NCBI RefSeq assembly: GCF_003391135.1
Contig: NZ_CP031455.1
Coordinates: forward strand, 1,116,001 to 1,180,000
Length of the DNA stretch: 64,000 bases
Origin: Streptoverticillium olivoreticuli subsp. olivoreticuli
GTDB taxonomy: Bacteria; Actinomycetota; Actinomycetes; Streptomycetales; Streptomycetaceae
Direction: 5' to 3'
The position numbers were made by a program, and so were the translations under genes. Below are positions 43,748 through 51,891 of the stretch, piece by piece. A model generated the notes under the pieces. That model saw only the letters and a list, made by a program, of their open reading frames with translations. It was not told the origin of the DNA and did not search any database. Numbering within the stretch: position 1 is the stretch's first letter; every line of letters starts with the position of its first letter.

Positions 43748-44190
43748 GCCAGTCCGTGACGCTCCATCAGCCCAGCGATGTGCCGTGGCGCCACCGGCTC
43801 CGGGCGAGGCTGGCCGTCGCCGCCGCCCGCCCGCTCCTGAGGCTGACCCCCGGCCGGCTCCGCCGGCTGTGCGCGTTCCTGCGCCGGGGCGCCGTGCCCG
43901 CCGGTTACGAGCAGGCGCTGGCCGCCCGGACCGCGGTCGTCGCCGTCAGCACCCGCTGCGCGGGCCAGGGCTGTCTCCAGCGCTCCCTGGCCACCGCGCT
44001 CCTGTGCCGCCTCGAAGGCACCTGGCCCACATGGTGCGCGGGCGTCCGGACCCGTCCCTTCCGCGGGCACGCGTGGGTCGAGGCCGACGGCCGCCCGGTC
44101 GACGAGCCGTACCCGCCGGGCTACTTCACCCCCACGGTCAGCGTCCCGCCCCTCGAACGGAAACGGCAGGGAAGCCGGGGGTCACAGTGA
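43744..44190 (+). CDS. Lasso peptide B2 leader peptidase (transglutaminase-like)
   Basis: ATG at 43744 overlaps the preceding stop (ATGA). The 148-residue product has the B2 catalytic triad: Cys77 in GCLQRSLATALL, His109 in FRGHAWVE and an aspartate in RPVDEP. This family cuts off lasso leaders, normally guided by a separate RiPP-recognition (RRE/B1) protein. No RRE gene and no lasso exporter are seen in the window, so the cluster is incomplete. Confidence 0.88.
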   Translation: MSQSVTLHQPSDVPWRHRLRARLAVAAARPLLRLTPGRLRRLCAFLRRGAVPAGYEQALAARTAVVAVSTRCAGQGCLQRSLATALLCRLEGTWPTWCAGVRTRPFRGHAWVEADGRPVDEPYPPGYFTPTVSVPPLERKRQGSRGSQ

Positions 44191-44328
44191 CTCCCACCGC
44201 GTGACGTGCCGGGAGCCGGCCTGGCTTTCCAGAGAGCGTGATCTTCAGAGTGCGGTGACCGCAACGCGCCCGGCCGAGCCTGGGCAACACCTTTCGCTTC
44301 GGCAGCACTGCTCATCGCGCACACATCC

Positions 44329-44952
44329 TCAGTGTTTCCCGAGAACCACCCCTCGGCCGGCGAAGAAGCGCGGCAGGTCCTGCCAAGGGACAGGAGCGAA
44401 CTCCTGTGACCGTCCCGGAAGCCCGGAAGGATTGTGGATCAGCACGTGCTCGGAGGTGGCCCCGACCGCGAGGACGAGGTGCCCGCCACGGCCCGGCGGG
44501 GCCGGTTCCAGGGTGCGGATGCTCGGATGGACCGACAGCATCACGAGGTTCCCGGACCGCACATCCTCGGCCACCTGCTCCACGGACAGCTGGGGGGCGG
44601 AGCGGGCGTTCAGTCCCCATCGGCTCTCCACATGGTCGGCGAAGGGTTGATAGATCAGGCCCTTCACTTCTTGCCCTTGCAGGACGTAGGCGCCTGCCTC
44701 GAGGAAGTCACGCACGAGTGGAACCGAAGGGGGTACGGGGTGGCCCCAGAAGTCGAGAGCCATACGCAGACACGCCATTCCGCACATGCGGCGCGCCCAG
44801 AAGTCGTACTCCTGGGCCGTATCCGCTCCGGACTGCTGCCACAGCGGGTCCTGAGCCGCCGCCCTGATGCCGGTGACGAAATCAGGCACCAGGGCTGCGG
44901 ACTCCCACTGGGAGTAGTACGGGACACGATGCTTGATCACAGGGCCGTTCAT
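44329..44952 (-). CDS. C39-like papain-fold peptidase family protein
   Basis: The 207-residue call starts at the ATG read from 44952 (HRVPYYSQW is the usual opening); an in-frame start at 44997 is possible. It has a candidate catalytic cysteine in RMCGMACLRM (Cys57), histidine in GGHLVLAVG (near residue 172) and asparagine in IHNPSG, the order of C39-like and papain-fold enzymes. No signal peptide or transporter is attached. It is convergent with the lasso genes. It might process a peptide, but nothing ties it directly to them. Confidence 0.78.
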   Translation of the reverse strand: MNGPVIKHRVPYYSQWESAALVPDFVTGIRAAAQDPLWQQSGADTAQEYDFWARRMCGMACLRMALDFWGHPVPPSVPLVRDFLEAGAYVLQGQEVKGLIYQPFADHVESRWGLNARSAPQLSVEQVAEDVRSGNLVMLSVHPSIRTLEPAPPGRGGHLVLAVGATSEHVLIHNPSGLPGRSQEFAPVPWQDLPRFFAGRGVVLGKH

Positions 44953-45041
44953 GAACCACAGTCTGCTACAGCACCTGTTCTTGAGGGCCGTCCGCACCCA
45001 CAGGCCGGGGGCACGGAAACCACCGCGTGCTGCGCCACCCG

Positions 45042-45593
45042 CTATGCGTCGGCGATGCGCGCGTGGATGGCCGTATGGACGGCGGAGAGGTCGACGTCCA
45101 ATGCGTTGAGCACGTCCGTGGCGGCGACCTCGGTGTCGCTGGGGCCGACGGCCAGGAGGGCGAGCAGCATGTGTTCCGTACCGAAACGCTCCTGCCCGAG
45201 CTCGCGGGCCTCGCTGATCGTCTGTTCCAGGGCCTTCTTCGCGTGCGGGGTGTAGGCCGGGCGCGGGAACTGGAACGCGCCCGGGCCGAAGTTGTCGTCG
45301 GCGCGGCGCTGGATCTCGGCGACGTCGATGCCGAGCGAGGAGAGCGCGTCGCGTGCCGCCTGGCCGCCCGTCGCGGGGACGCCCGCCGCGTCCAGCAGGC
45401 GCACGGTCACCTCGCGGGCGCGGTCGGCCTCGACGCCCTGGTCGGCCAGCACCGCGCCCGCGTTGCTGTCGGTGATGCCGACCAGCCCGAGCAGCAGGTG
45501 CTCGGTACCCATGAAGTCGTGGCCGAGCGAGAGCGCCTCGTCCTGGGCCGCGACGATGGACCGCTTCGCGCGGTCGGTGAAGTATTCGAACAC
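45042..45593 (-). CDS. Clp N-terminal domain protein
   Basis: The GTG start (read from 45593) lies two bases after the stop of the HTH gene. The 183-residue product consists of two Clp N repeats (opening FTDRAKRSIVAAQDEA, with the GTEHLLLGL and GTEHMLLAL motifs) and no AAA+ ATPase. Clp N domains bind substrates or adaptors for ClpA/ClpC unfoldases, so this may be an adaptor or decoy. The HTH-Clp N pair is common in Streptomyces, but its role is not established as far as I know. Confidence 0.85.
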   Translation of the reverse strand: MFEYFTDRAKRSIVAAQDEALSLGHDFMGTEHLLLGLVGITDSNAGAVLADQGVEADRAREVTVRLLDAAGVPATGGQAARDALSSLGIDVAEIQRRADDNFGPGAFQFPRPAYTPHAKKALEQTISEARELGQERFGTEHMLLALLAVGPSDTEVAATDVLNALDVDLSAVHTAIHARIADA

Positions 45594-45594
45594 G

Positions 45595-45843
45595 TCAGTT
45601 CTCCTTACCCGTGGCCTTGCGCCTGGTCGCGTGCTTCTCGTGCACCGACTGCCGACTCACCTGCAGCGCCGTCGCGATGCTCTGCCAGGTCCAGCCCTGG
45701 TCCCGCGCGCTGTCGACGTGCAGGCGCTCCAGTTCCTCCAGCAGCCGCCGCAGTGCGACGACCGCGCCGAGTCCGACGGCCGGATCCTTGCCGGTGACCT
45801 GGCCGACCAGATCGGCGGCCGGGGATTCCTCCGAAACTCCCAT
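45595..45843 (-). CDS. Small helix-turn-helix protein paired with Clp N protein
   Basis: The 82-residue product starts at the ATG read from 45843 and has an HTH near its C-terminus (TWQSIATALQVSRQSVHEKH). No ribosome site precedes the ATG. Candidate promoter elements TTGACG and TAGCCT (minus strand) place transcription start within a few bases of the ATG, suggesting a leaderless message. The palindrome directly upstream is a likely binding site for this protein, giving autoregulation of the two-gene operon. Confidence 0.8.
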   Translation of the reverse strand: MGVSEESPAADLVGQVTGKDPAVGLGAVVALRRLLEELERLHVDSARDQGWTWQSIATALQVSRQSVHEKHATRRKATGKEN

Positions 45844-45867
45844 ACCTGTCAGGCTACCCTGACAGGT
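45844..45867 (-). promoter_or_regulatory. Palindromic operator over the -10 region of the HTH-Clp N operon
   Basis: ACCTGTCAG and CTGACAGGT are perfect nine-base arms around GCTACC, directly before the HTH start. A further CCTGACA half-site lies at 45887-45893. On the minus strand TTGACG (45881-45876) and TAGCCT (45856-45851) are the best -35 and -10 candidates, although the 19-base gap is long. Confidence 0.6.
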
Positions 45868-45931
45868 GCGGCATCCGTCAAGGAGCCCTGACAACAGGGG
45901 TGTTCGCGGCGCACTGCGGACGAACAGCGGC

Positions 45932-45964
45932 CCGGGCCGCCCGCAACGGTTGCGGGCGGCCCGG
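45932..45964. terminator. Terminator hairpin between beta-helix gene and HTH-Clp N operon
   Basis: Bases 45932-45947 (CCGGGCCGCCCGCAAC) and 45949-45964 are perfect complements, about 35 bases past the stop of the beta-helix gene on the minus strand. Confidence 0.7.
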
Positions 45965-45999
45965 TCTGGTCCGGTTGGCGCTCCAGCGGTGGGGCGGTG

Positions 46000-46746
46000 T
46001 TATCCGACGCAGCCGGGGACGACGGAGGGGCTGCCGGTGCAGTTCGTGGGGGTGTTGGCGGTCACCGAGGAAGTGTTGAGCGTTGCGGTGCCTGCGACAT
46101 AGTAGATGCCACCGGGATTGATGCCCGCGGCATTGCCGCTGACCACGCTGCTGGTGAGGGTGAGGGTCGAGTTCACGCTCGCGATGCCGGCGGCCTGGTG
46201 CGCGGTGTTGTTCTTGACGTTGCTGCTGGTGAACGTCGCCGCTGCCGCACCGCCGGTGCTGTAGATGGCACCGCCGGTGCCGTCGGCGGCGTTGTTGTTC
46301 AGCTCGCTTCCGGTGAGGGTGACCGCGCCGAAGTTGAGGATGCCGCCGCCGTTCGTGGCCGTATGACCACCGCTGAGAGTGACGGCCTTGAGCGTAAGCC
46401 CGCCGGTGGTGCCGACCTGGGCGATGCGGAAGTTGGACGCCCCGGCGCGGGTGATGGTGTTGGCGTTGCCCTCGAAGGTGATGGGCGTGGTGATGATCGG
46501 GAGCCCGGTGGGCCCGTTGACGCCGTCGTCGCCGTGGCTGGCGGTGAGGGTGTACGTACAGCCCGGGGTCAGGGTCACCGTGCCGCCGCCCGCGGCGTTC
46601 GCGGCGTTCACGGCGGTGATCAGCGATGGCTCGTCGCAGGCGACGGCCATCACCCGCGCCTGGGCGGTCACGGGCAGGAGCGCGGTCGTGCCGGTGGCCA
46701 GAACGGCGGCCCCGGCAAGGGCGAGAAGGGCGCGACGGAATCTCAT
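46000..46746 (-). CDS. Secreted right-handed beta-helix-like repeat protein (paralogue 1)
   Basis: ATG read from 46746 follows AGGGGG. The 248-residue product has a signal peptide (to about residue 31) and then short repeats rich in Gly, Thr, Asn and Ser with the rhythm [29 protein letters not shown] and [11 protein letters not shown], typical of a parallel beta-helix (polymorphic outer-membrane/pectate-lyase-like fold). Cysteines near both ends could cap the helix. It ends in PGCVG. A close paralogue lies at 56197-56970. Function is unknown; a wall-associated adhesin or structural protein is plausible. Confidence 0.82.
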   Translation of the reverse strand: MRFRRALLALAGAAVLATGTTALLPVTAQARVMAVACDEPSLITAVNAANAAGGGTVTLTPGCTYTLTASHGDDGVNGPTGLPIITTPITFEGNANTITRAGASNFRIAQVGTTGGLTLKAVTLSGGHTATNGGGILNFGAVTLTGSELNNNAADGTGGAIYSTGGAAAATFTSSNVKNNTAHQAAGIASVNSTLTLTSSVVSGNAAGINPGGIYYVAGTATLNTSSVTANTPTNCTGSPSVVPGCVG

Positions 46747-47301
46747 GAAACCCCCTGGAAGTAGCTCGACTGCCTCGCTGATGCGGGCACTGCGTCTGTA
46801 CGCAGCGAGCTCAGACGTACCCCCTCAGCCGCAGGGCGATACGCAGGACAACTTTTCCCTTCTTGCGGAAATGCGTAGCATTGGTCAGCCGTTGGAAGGA
46901 CTCCCAGTTCTTCACTCTCGAATTCCAGACTGGTCGCGCAGCGTGAGTGCGGACCATCGCTCACCTGCGGTCCGGGCATTGGTGCGGCCTCACGGCGAGA
47001 GCCCGTCTCTTTACATCGCCACGGAAGCGAAAACTCAAGAAGATAAAACGACTTAGCTGCTTAAAAGCTCTGCATCTGGCTTATTCATCGTATGCGCATT
47101 AGCGTCGGAGACGATCCGGAATGGGCCGAAAGCGCGCGACGGCCCCTGGCCGGGGCCACACACACCTCTCCCCGCTGTCCGACTCGCGGGTGGTACGGGG
47201 AAATGGGCGACTGAGTCCCGGCCATCCGGGAAGGCGCCAACAGACTGCACCACAGCGGGTGTTCACGAGCTGACACCCACCTCCTTCAAGGAGATTGCGT
47301 C
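46747..47301. other. Divergent promoter region between beta-helix and Gly-rich genes
   Basis: No credible gene is seen. The stretch is less GC-rich than its surroundings (especially about 46850-47110) and should hold promoters for both divergent surface-protein genes. I could not define operator repeats. Confidence 0.5.
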
Positions 47302-48030
47302 ATGAGTGGAAAACGACGGCCTACCGCCCTGCTGGGCATGCGAGCCCTCTTCGCCGCGGTGATGCTCACCGCGGTGCCCACCGCGGCCCTGGCCGTGGGC
47401 ACGACCCCGCCGGTCGCAGCCTGCTCCGGCACCAACGGGCAAAACGGCGCCGACGGCACTCCCACCCACCCGGCAGGCTGGCCCGGCACCGACGGCGGCA
47501 ACGGCGCCCCCGGCTGCGCGGGCGGGACCGGCGGCAACGGCGGGGCCGGCTGGGGCGGCGGAGCAGGCGGCGCCGGCGGCAACGGTGGGGTCGGCGGCGC
47601 AGGCGCCACAGGCTTCGGTGGAGCCGGTGGCAACGGAGGCAACTCCGGCCCGAGCGGCGGGGCCGGCGGCGCCGGGGGCATCGGCGGGGCCGGCGGGGCC
47701 GGGACGGCCTCCGGCAGCAACGGCGCGACCGGCGGTGTCGGCGGGCTCGGCGGCAACTCCACTGTCAGCACCGGCGGGGCCGGCGGTCACGGCGGGGCCG
47801 GCGGTGCGGCGACCGGCAGCAACAACAATGGCGGGGCCGGCGGAACAGGCGGTAACGGTGGCAACAGCGGCACCAACGGCACGGGTGGTGCAGGCGGGGC
47901 CGGCGGCGACGGCGGGGCGGCCACCGGCACCGGCATGATCGGTCACTGCGGCCCCGGCGGCACCGGCGGGCTCGGCGGCGTCGGCAACGGCGCACACGGC
48001 ACCCCCGGAACCGGCAGCGGCACCTGCTGA
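47302..48030 (+). CDS. Secreted glycine-rich PGRS-like protein
   Basis: ATG at 47302 follows AAGGAG. The 242-residue product has a signal peptide (about residues 1-31) and then about 200 residues made largely of GGAGG, GGNGG and GGTGG triplet repeats, reminiscent of the PGRS part of mycobacterial PE_PGRS proteins. There is no PE domain. A few cysteines sit at the two ends of the repeat tract (near residue 41 and at the very C-terminus), which may lock the domain. A surface or matrix structural role is inferred only from composition. Confidence 0.78.
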   Translation: MSGKRRPTALLGMRALFAAVMLTAVPTAALAVGTTPPVAACSGTNGQNGADGTPTHPAGWPGTDGGNGAPGCAGGTGGNGGAGWGGGAGGAGGNGGVGGAGATGFGGAGGNGGNSGPSGGAGGAGGIGGAGGAGTASGSNGATGGVGGLGGNSTVSTGGAGGHGGAGGAATGSNNNGGAGGTGGNGGNSGTNGTGGAGGAGGDGGAATGTGMIGHCGPGGTGGLGGVGNGAHGTPGTGSGTC

Positions 48031-48082
48031 GACAGCCCACCCCGGACCACCGGGGCACAGCGGACCGGCGAAGACACAAGCA

Positions 48083-48140
48083 AGAAGGCCGTGCGGCCAG
48101 GATGTCGCGACATGACGACACCCCATCCGCACGGTCTTCT
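48083..48140 (+). terminator. Branched terminator after Gly-rich gene
   Basis: Arms 48083-48096 (AGAAGGCCGTGCGG) and 48127-48140 pair with one mismatch. A perfect 12-base palindrome ATGTCGCGACAT (48102-48113) is nested inside. Confidence 0.55.
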
Positions 48141-48246
48141 CCATGCCACAGCGAGTTGTCCCTCGTGCGGGTGAGCCAGCGGCCGAACAGCCGTGGCAGG
48201 TGAAGTCCCCCTCAGACAATGGGAGTTACCGATACGAGGAGTGTTC

Positions 48247-48345
48247 ATGGGTGGTTTGATCGACAGCGTAATCGGAATCGCGAGTGGCGCAGCGGCCGGC
48301 ATCGCGCCTCAGCTCCTGGCCTTCTTGAGCAGTTTGGGCGTGTAG
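48247..48345 (+). CDS. 32-residue hydrophobic peptide gene
   Basis: ATG at 48247 is preceded by ACGAGGAGTGTTC, a near-ideal ribosome site. The 32-codon frame ends TAG at 48343-48345. The peptide begins MGGLIDSVIGIASGAAAG and ends LLAFLSSLGV; it is hydrophobic, has a single acidic residue and no Lys or Arg, and is predicted to be an amphipathic or membrane-spanning helix. A perfect 32-base palindromic terminator follows within 50 bases, so the unit is a compact monocistron. Candidates are a leaderless secreted peptide, a toxin-like membrane peptide or a small-protein regulator. I recognise no family. Confidence 0.6.
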   Translation: MGGLIDSVIGIASGAAAGIAPQLLAFLSSLGV

Positions 48346-48390
48346 ACGTGAGTGGCTCAGGCATGGCGTGACACCTCGACAACGTCGAGC

Positions 48391-48422
48391 GGGGTCCTAC
48401 TCCGAATTCGGAGTAGGACCCC
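48391..48422 (+). terminator. Perfect 32-base palindromic terminator
   Basis: GGGGTCCTACTCCGAA (48391-48406) is followed at once by its exact complement (48407-48422) and then GTCGTTTG. A small extra stem, CTCGAC and GTCGAG (48375-48389), precedes it. Confidence 0.75.
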
Positions 48423-48636
48423 GTCGTTTGAGCCTTCAGTTGTCTGCTTGCACACCAAGGGCCTCCACCGGCGCAGCCATACGGCCCGAATTCACCTGAA
48501 CGAGAACTACCGCTTCCCCTTGTGGACGCCCATGCTGGTAGGACAACGGTGCGGCCCGACGGCGGACCGACTCCATAGAGGTCTCTGGCACTCTGCCCCG
48601 GCGGTAACGCATCGCAGAACGTTATGGAGACCCGTC

Positions 48637-49044
48637 ATGAACACTGCCATCGGTATCCGTATCGCCGGACTGCTGGCCGTACCCGTGCTGGCCGCAGGGG
48701 GCCTGGTCGGCGCGGGCGCACCCGCCGACGCCACCACCCCTGCACACTCGGCGTCAGCACACCGCGACCCCTCCACCGCCTGCCTGACCGCCAAGGCCGC
48801 CGCCGACGCGGCGAACGTCGACGCGGCCACCGCCGCCGCGGCCAACGTCGCCAACGCGGCCACCGCCGCTGCCGCAGCCAAGACCCTCGCCAACGATGTC
48901 GGCCAACCCGCCACCGTCATCGCCGCCGACGCCAGCACCGCGGCCGAAGCCGCCAAGGCAGCCGCCACCGCGGCCGCCGCCAGCGCCGCCGCCTACACCA
49001 CCGCCGCGGCCGCCAACACCGCCGCGGCCAAGGCCTGCACCTAA
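48637..49044 (+). CDS. Secreted alanine-rich protein
   Basis: ATG at 48637 follows GGAGA. The 135-residue product has a signal peptide (about residues 1-32) and then a helical Ala/Thr/Lys-rich tract with heptad-like runs (AAADAANVDAATAAAANVA), bracketed by two cysteines (in TACLT and at KACT-stop). It looks like a simple helical rod or hairpin closed by a disulfide. Function is unknown; it belongs with neighbouring low-complexity surface proteins. Confidence 0.7.
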   Translation: MNTAIGIRIAGLLAVPVLAAGGLVGAGAPADATTPAHSASAHRDPSTACLTAKAAADAANVDAATAAAANVANAATAAAAAKTLANDVGQPATVIAADASTAAEAAKAAATAAAASAAAYTTAAAANTAAAKACT

Positions 49045-49405
49045 GGGCTGCCCGGCGGGTCACGAGCGGAGCCGGACCGCGCCCACGGTTACTGCGGGTC
49101 CGTGAGAAGTCACCTTCTTCCCCCGCCCGTTGAGCCAGGCCAGGGTCTATGCTGCCGAGTGGACGTCCCGGACCCCGACGGCTCACTACTGTTCGACGCA
49201 AGGTGCCTGTGGGGAGCGGACCATCCGTCCGGCCGCTCAGCGCACCCCCAGGGGAACCAGCCGAGTCCTCCGCTCCGGAACACGGGCTGCTGGACCGGCC
49301 ATTCACCCGGCCACCTGTAGTTGAACCGGGAGTACGCCCAGGAGGTGCCGGAGCCCGGCATCACTGCTCGGCGCTGCCCCGGCCGGTCTCCTGAACCGAG
49401 GCGCC
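49045..49405. other. Intergenic stretch without a recognised gene
   Basis: Short frames exist on both strands, but none has a good ribosome site or recognisable motif. It probably carries the promoter of the STAS-domain gene. Confidence 0.45.
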
Positions 49406-49855
49406 ATGCCCACCCATCAGATGCTGAACGTCTACCGGCACGACAGAAAGAACCGTGCGCTGATCACCCTGGCCGGTGAGATCGACCTGGTCTCGGTTCC
49501 CTTGGTGCGCGAGACGCTGGAGCGGTGTCTGCGCGAGGGCATCCGCACCATCGACGTCGACCTCACCCCTGTCACCTTCTGCGACTGCAGCGGTCTCAAC
49601 GTCTTCCTCGCCGCCGCGTGCCGCACTGCTGAGGTCGGCGGGACCCTGCGCCTGCACTACCCGCCTCCGCTGCTGGTCCGGCTCCTCGCCCTTACCGGCA
49701 CCGCCTCCATCCTCCTCGCCCTCCCGGACGGTGACATGGTGCCTGCTCTCCCGGGCGATCCGGCCGGGAGCTCTCCCGCCCTGCAACCACAGCCCTTCGG
49801 GGCAGTACACCGGCTCGTTCCGGCCATGGCCACTGCCGTGGGTGGTGTGCTGTGA
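49406..49855 (+). CDS. STAS-domain anti-sigma factor antagonist
   Basis: The 149-residue protein has a STAS fold (about residues 5-110) with the phosphorylation-site motif FCDCSGLNV (Ser62 expected) and the preceding strand TIDVDLTPV. Antagonists of this type bind the anti-sigma kinase and free a SigB/SigF-type sigma factor. The C-terminal ~35 residues extend past the domain. No kinase or sigma gene is adjacent. CsbD and other general-stress families nearby support a stress-response role. Confidence 0.82.
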   Translation: MPTHQMLNVYRHDRKNRALITLAGEIDLVSVPLVRETLERCLREGIRTIDVDLTPVTFCDCSGLNVFLAAACRTAEVGGTLRLHYPPPLLVRLLALTGTASILLALPDGDMVPALPGDPAGSSPALQPQPFGAVHRLVPAMATAVGGVL

Positions 49856-49899
49856 CGGCCCGTTCCGGGCCGGGGCAGGCACGGCATCTGGAGGGCGAC

Positions 49900-50559
49900 A
49901 TGCCATCAGAGAGGGGTGAGCTGTATCTGCGCGGGCTGAGCCGCTGGCAGGCCGAAGGCCAGCGTGAGGACCTGGCGGATCTCTACGTGGAGTCCGTCGG
50001 CACCGAACCCGGTGAGGAGTACCGCAGTCGCGAGGGTTTCCTGCGGCGCCTTGCCGATGACGTCCGTCGCCCCGGGTTCGACATGGTGATCGCGGAGGCC
50101 ACGGAGGCAGCGGAGGCGTCGGTCCTGGTGGGATGTGCCTTCGGATTCGCCGTACGGCGTGACGGCACTTGGTGGCAAGGGTTCTCCGGGGCGCTCCCGC
50201 AGGACATCGAGCGGCTCACTGCGTCCGGGCATGTCTTCGCGATCACCGAGATCGTGGTTCATCCGCACGAGGGCGACCGCGGAATCGCCGGTCACTTGCA
50301 GGAGCGGCTGCTCACCGGCCATCAGGCGTCGCTCGGTGCCACCCAGGTGGATCAGGCCGACCGCGCGACCTGCGCCGCCTTCCGGTCCTGGGGATGGCAG
50401 GACATCGGAGAGATCCGCCGGCCGCCCGGTCCAACCGCCCTGCGGGTGCTGGTCCTCCCCCTCGGAGAGCGGACCGCGGCGAACCGGGATGGCCTGGCGC
50501 ACAACGCAGGCACTGAGCGGCCCCGTGAAGCGGACGGGGTGGACCCGGGGATGAGATGA
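49900..50559 (+). CDS. GNAT-fold acetyltransferase-like protein
   Basis: ATG at 49900 follows TGGAGGG; a GTG at 49852 that overlaps the STAS stop is possible. The 219-residue product has a GNAT-like core with strand VFAITEIVVHP followed by a GDRGIAGHL segment in the acetyl-CoA loop position, and a later strand TALRVLVLPL. The acetyl-CoA loop is not a perfect RxxGxG/A, so activity is uncertain. It probably shares a transcript with the STAS gene. Confidence 0.65.
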   Translation: MPSERGELYLRGLSRWQAEGQREDLADLYVESVGTEPGEEYRSREGFLRRLADDVRRPGFDMVIAEATEAAEASVLVGCAFGFAVRRDGTWWQGFSGALPQDIERLTASGHVFAITEIVVHPHEGDRGIAGHLQERLLTGHQASLGATQVDQADRATCAAFRSWGWQDIGEIRRPPGPTALRVLVLPLGERTAANRDGLAHNAGTERPREADGVDPGMR

Positions 50560-51630
50560 GGAGTCGGAGAGGTGTGCCCAGTGACGGCTGGTACACGGTC
50601 GGTCCGGATATCGAGCGTGTCCGGTTCTGATGCCTTGTCCGCCCTCATGGAGGGCGTCTAGCCTCCCCCACAAGGCCGGAGCATGCATGCTGCCCGGCCC
50701 GGCTTCCCGGACCCCGAGGCCGCAGTGCCCACAAGGACGGCCGGAGATTGCGTTCCTCAGCGCGCGTTCCCCGGCCCCGCCCTTCCCGGCCTGTCCGCCA
50801 GGGGCTTCCGATCACCCCACGCGACCCTGCCGGCCAGGAAGGGCGGATCCACGCTGGAGGCGGGGAAAGGAGCCCCGCTCTCCAGCGTCCGGCCGCCGCC
50901 GGTACCGGTTCTCCTCCCGGCGGCGGCCGGTTCTCCCACAGCGTGCGCAGGCACCTGTGTGAAGCACAGTGCAGCGGCCGGCGCCATATGGCAACCCCGC
51001 CTGACCGCCGGGCTCTGCTCCTGGCGGCCGTATCCGCGGGCCGGCACCGACGTCGTCATCGCACCAACCCGATATCTCTGCCCCGGACCGGTCAAGGAGC
51101 ACACCGGACTGGCGCCGGGAACGTTCCCGGTACCCGCCCGGTGTGACGACGAGGTCAGCCGCGTGGGCGCTGGCAGTAGGAGCCGACATTGCGGTGGTAA
51201 TCGGTGTCGCCGAGCCGAGGTGGCGTCCGCGGGATTCTTCCGCGCGTCAGGAGACTCGCGCCGCCGGTCCATGGCGAACGCTCTTGGCGAGCACCAGGGC
51301 CGATGGCGCAAGACGGAGGCCGCGGGGTTCAGCCCTCGCGGAAAGCGGAAGCCCGAGGGCGGTGCGGGAGAGTCCGGCACCTACGCGTATCACGCGCCTC
51401 CTCGGAGCGGAAGGGGTCTCACGCTGCCGGGGACCGGGGCGCATCGGCGCCGGAGCCGGAACCCGTCACTATCGCCAGTTCGTTGACAGGGGAGGCCGCC
51501 GGGCGTTGACTGGGCATCACGGCGCAGGACTACGACGCTCCGGCATTCTCCGGGCGGCGCCCTCCGTCCAGCTTCGCCCGGACCCCGCGGAACTCAGGGA
51601 ATTCTCCCTGTGCTCATTGGAGTTCCGGCC
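50560..51630. other. One-kilobase stretch without a recognised gene
   Basis: Long open frames exist on both strands because of GC bias, but their translations are low-complexity and share no recognisable motif, and none has a good start. The region may be decayed coding sequence or regulatory. It contains one copy of the ~71-base element described at 51371-51441. Confidence 0.5.
51371..51441 (+). repeat. Imperfect ~71-base repeat, copy A
   Basis: This stretch matches 55939-56010 at roughly 82% identity by eye. Best-conserved blocks are TCCGGCAC, CGGAGCGGAA, GGTCTC and ACGCTGCCGGGG. It lies about 190 bases upstream of the small hydrophobic protein gene. In one frame both copies read SGT...HAPPRSG.GL, so a shared old coding fragment is possible, but a regulatory element is equally likely. 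Confidence 0.6.
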
Positions 51631-51822
51631 GTGACCGTCTGGATCGCTCTTCTCCTGTCGGCCCTGATCCTGTTCGGGTTCGGCTTCGTCGCGCACCTGC
51701 TGTGGATCGCGGCAGCCGTCGTGCTGATCATCTGGATCTTCGGTTTCGGCCGACACAGCCGCAGCCGCGGCGGATTCGTCGGCAAGGACCGGCATCGCCG
51801 CCACGGCCGCGCCCGCCGGTGA
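51631..51822 (+). CDS. Small hydrophobic membrane protein of the stress-island type
   Basis: GTG at 51631 is chosen because TTGGAG lies about eight bases upstream; a GTG at 51610 is an alternative. The 63-residue product has two close hydrophobic helices (about residues 3-20 and 22-40) and a basic Arg/His/Gly tail. It resembles short hydrophobic stress proteins found next to csbD genes in many Gram-positive genomes. Function is unknown. Confidence 0.7.
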   Translation: MTVWIALLLSALILFGFGFVAHLLWIAAAVVLIIWIFGFGRHSRSRGGFVGKDRHRRHGRARR

Positions 51823-51891
51823 CCGGCCTCGGGCTTCGGCCCGCCTGCGAGAACGGCGCCTGTACACCCCAACGGACGCGAAAGGACTGCC

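Noticed and set aside
47302..48030. CRISPR-like or tandem-repeat array
   Set aside because: The repetition reflects glycine codons (GGC/GGN) in a coding frame with a signal peptide; there are no unique spacers.
50683..51486. 267-codon frame in the gap after the GNAT gene
   Set aside because: No ribosome site, odd composition, and overlapping frames on other strands look equally open; treated as non-coding or decayed.
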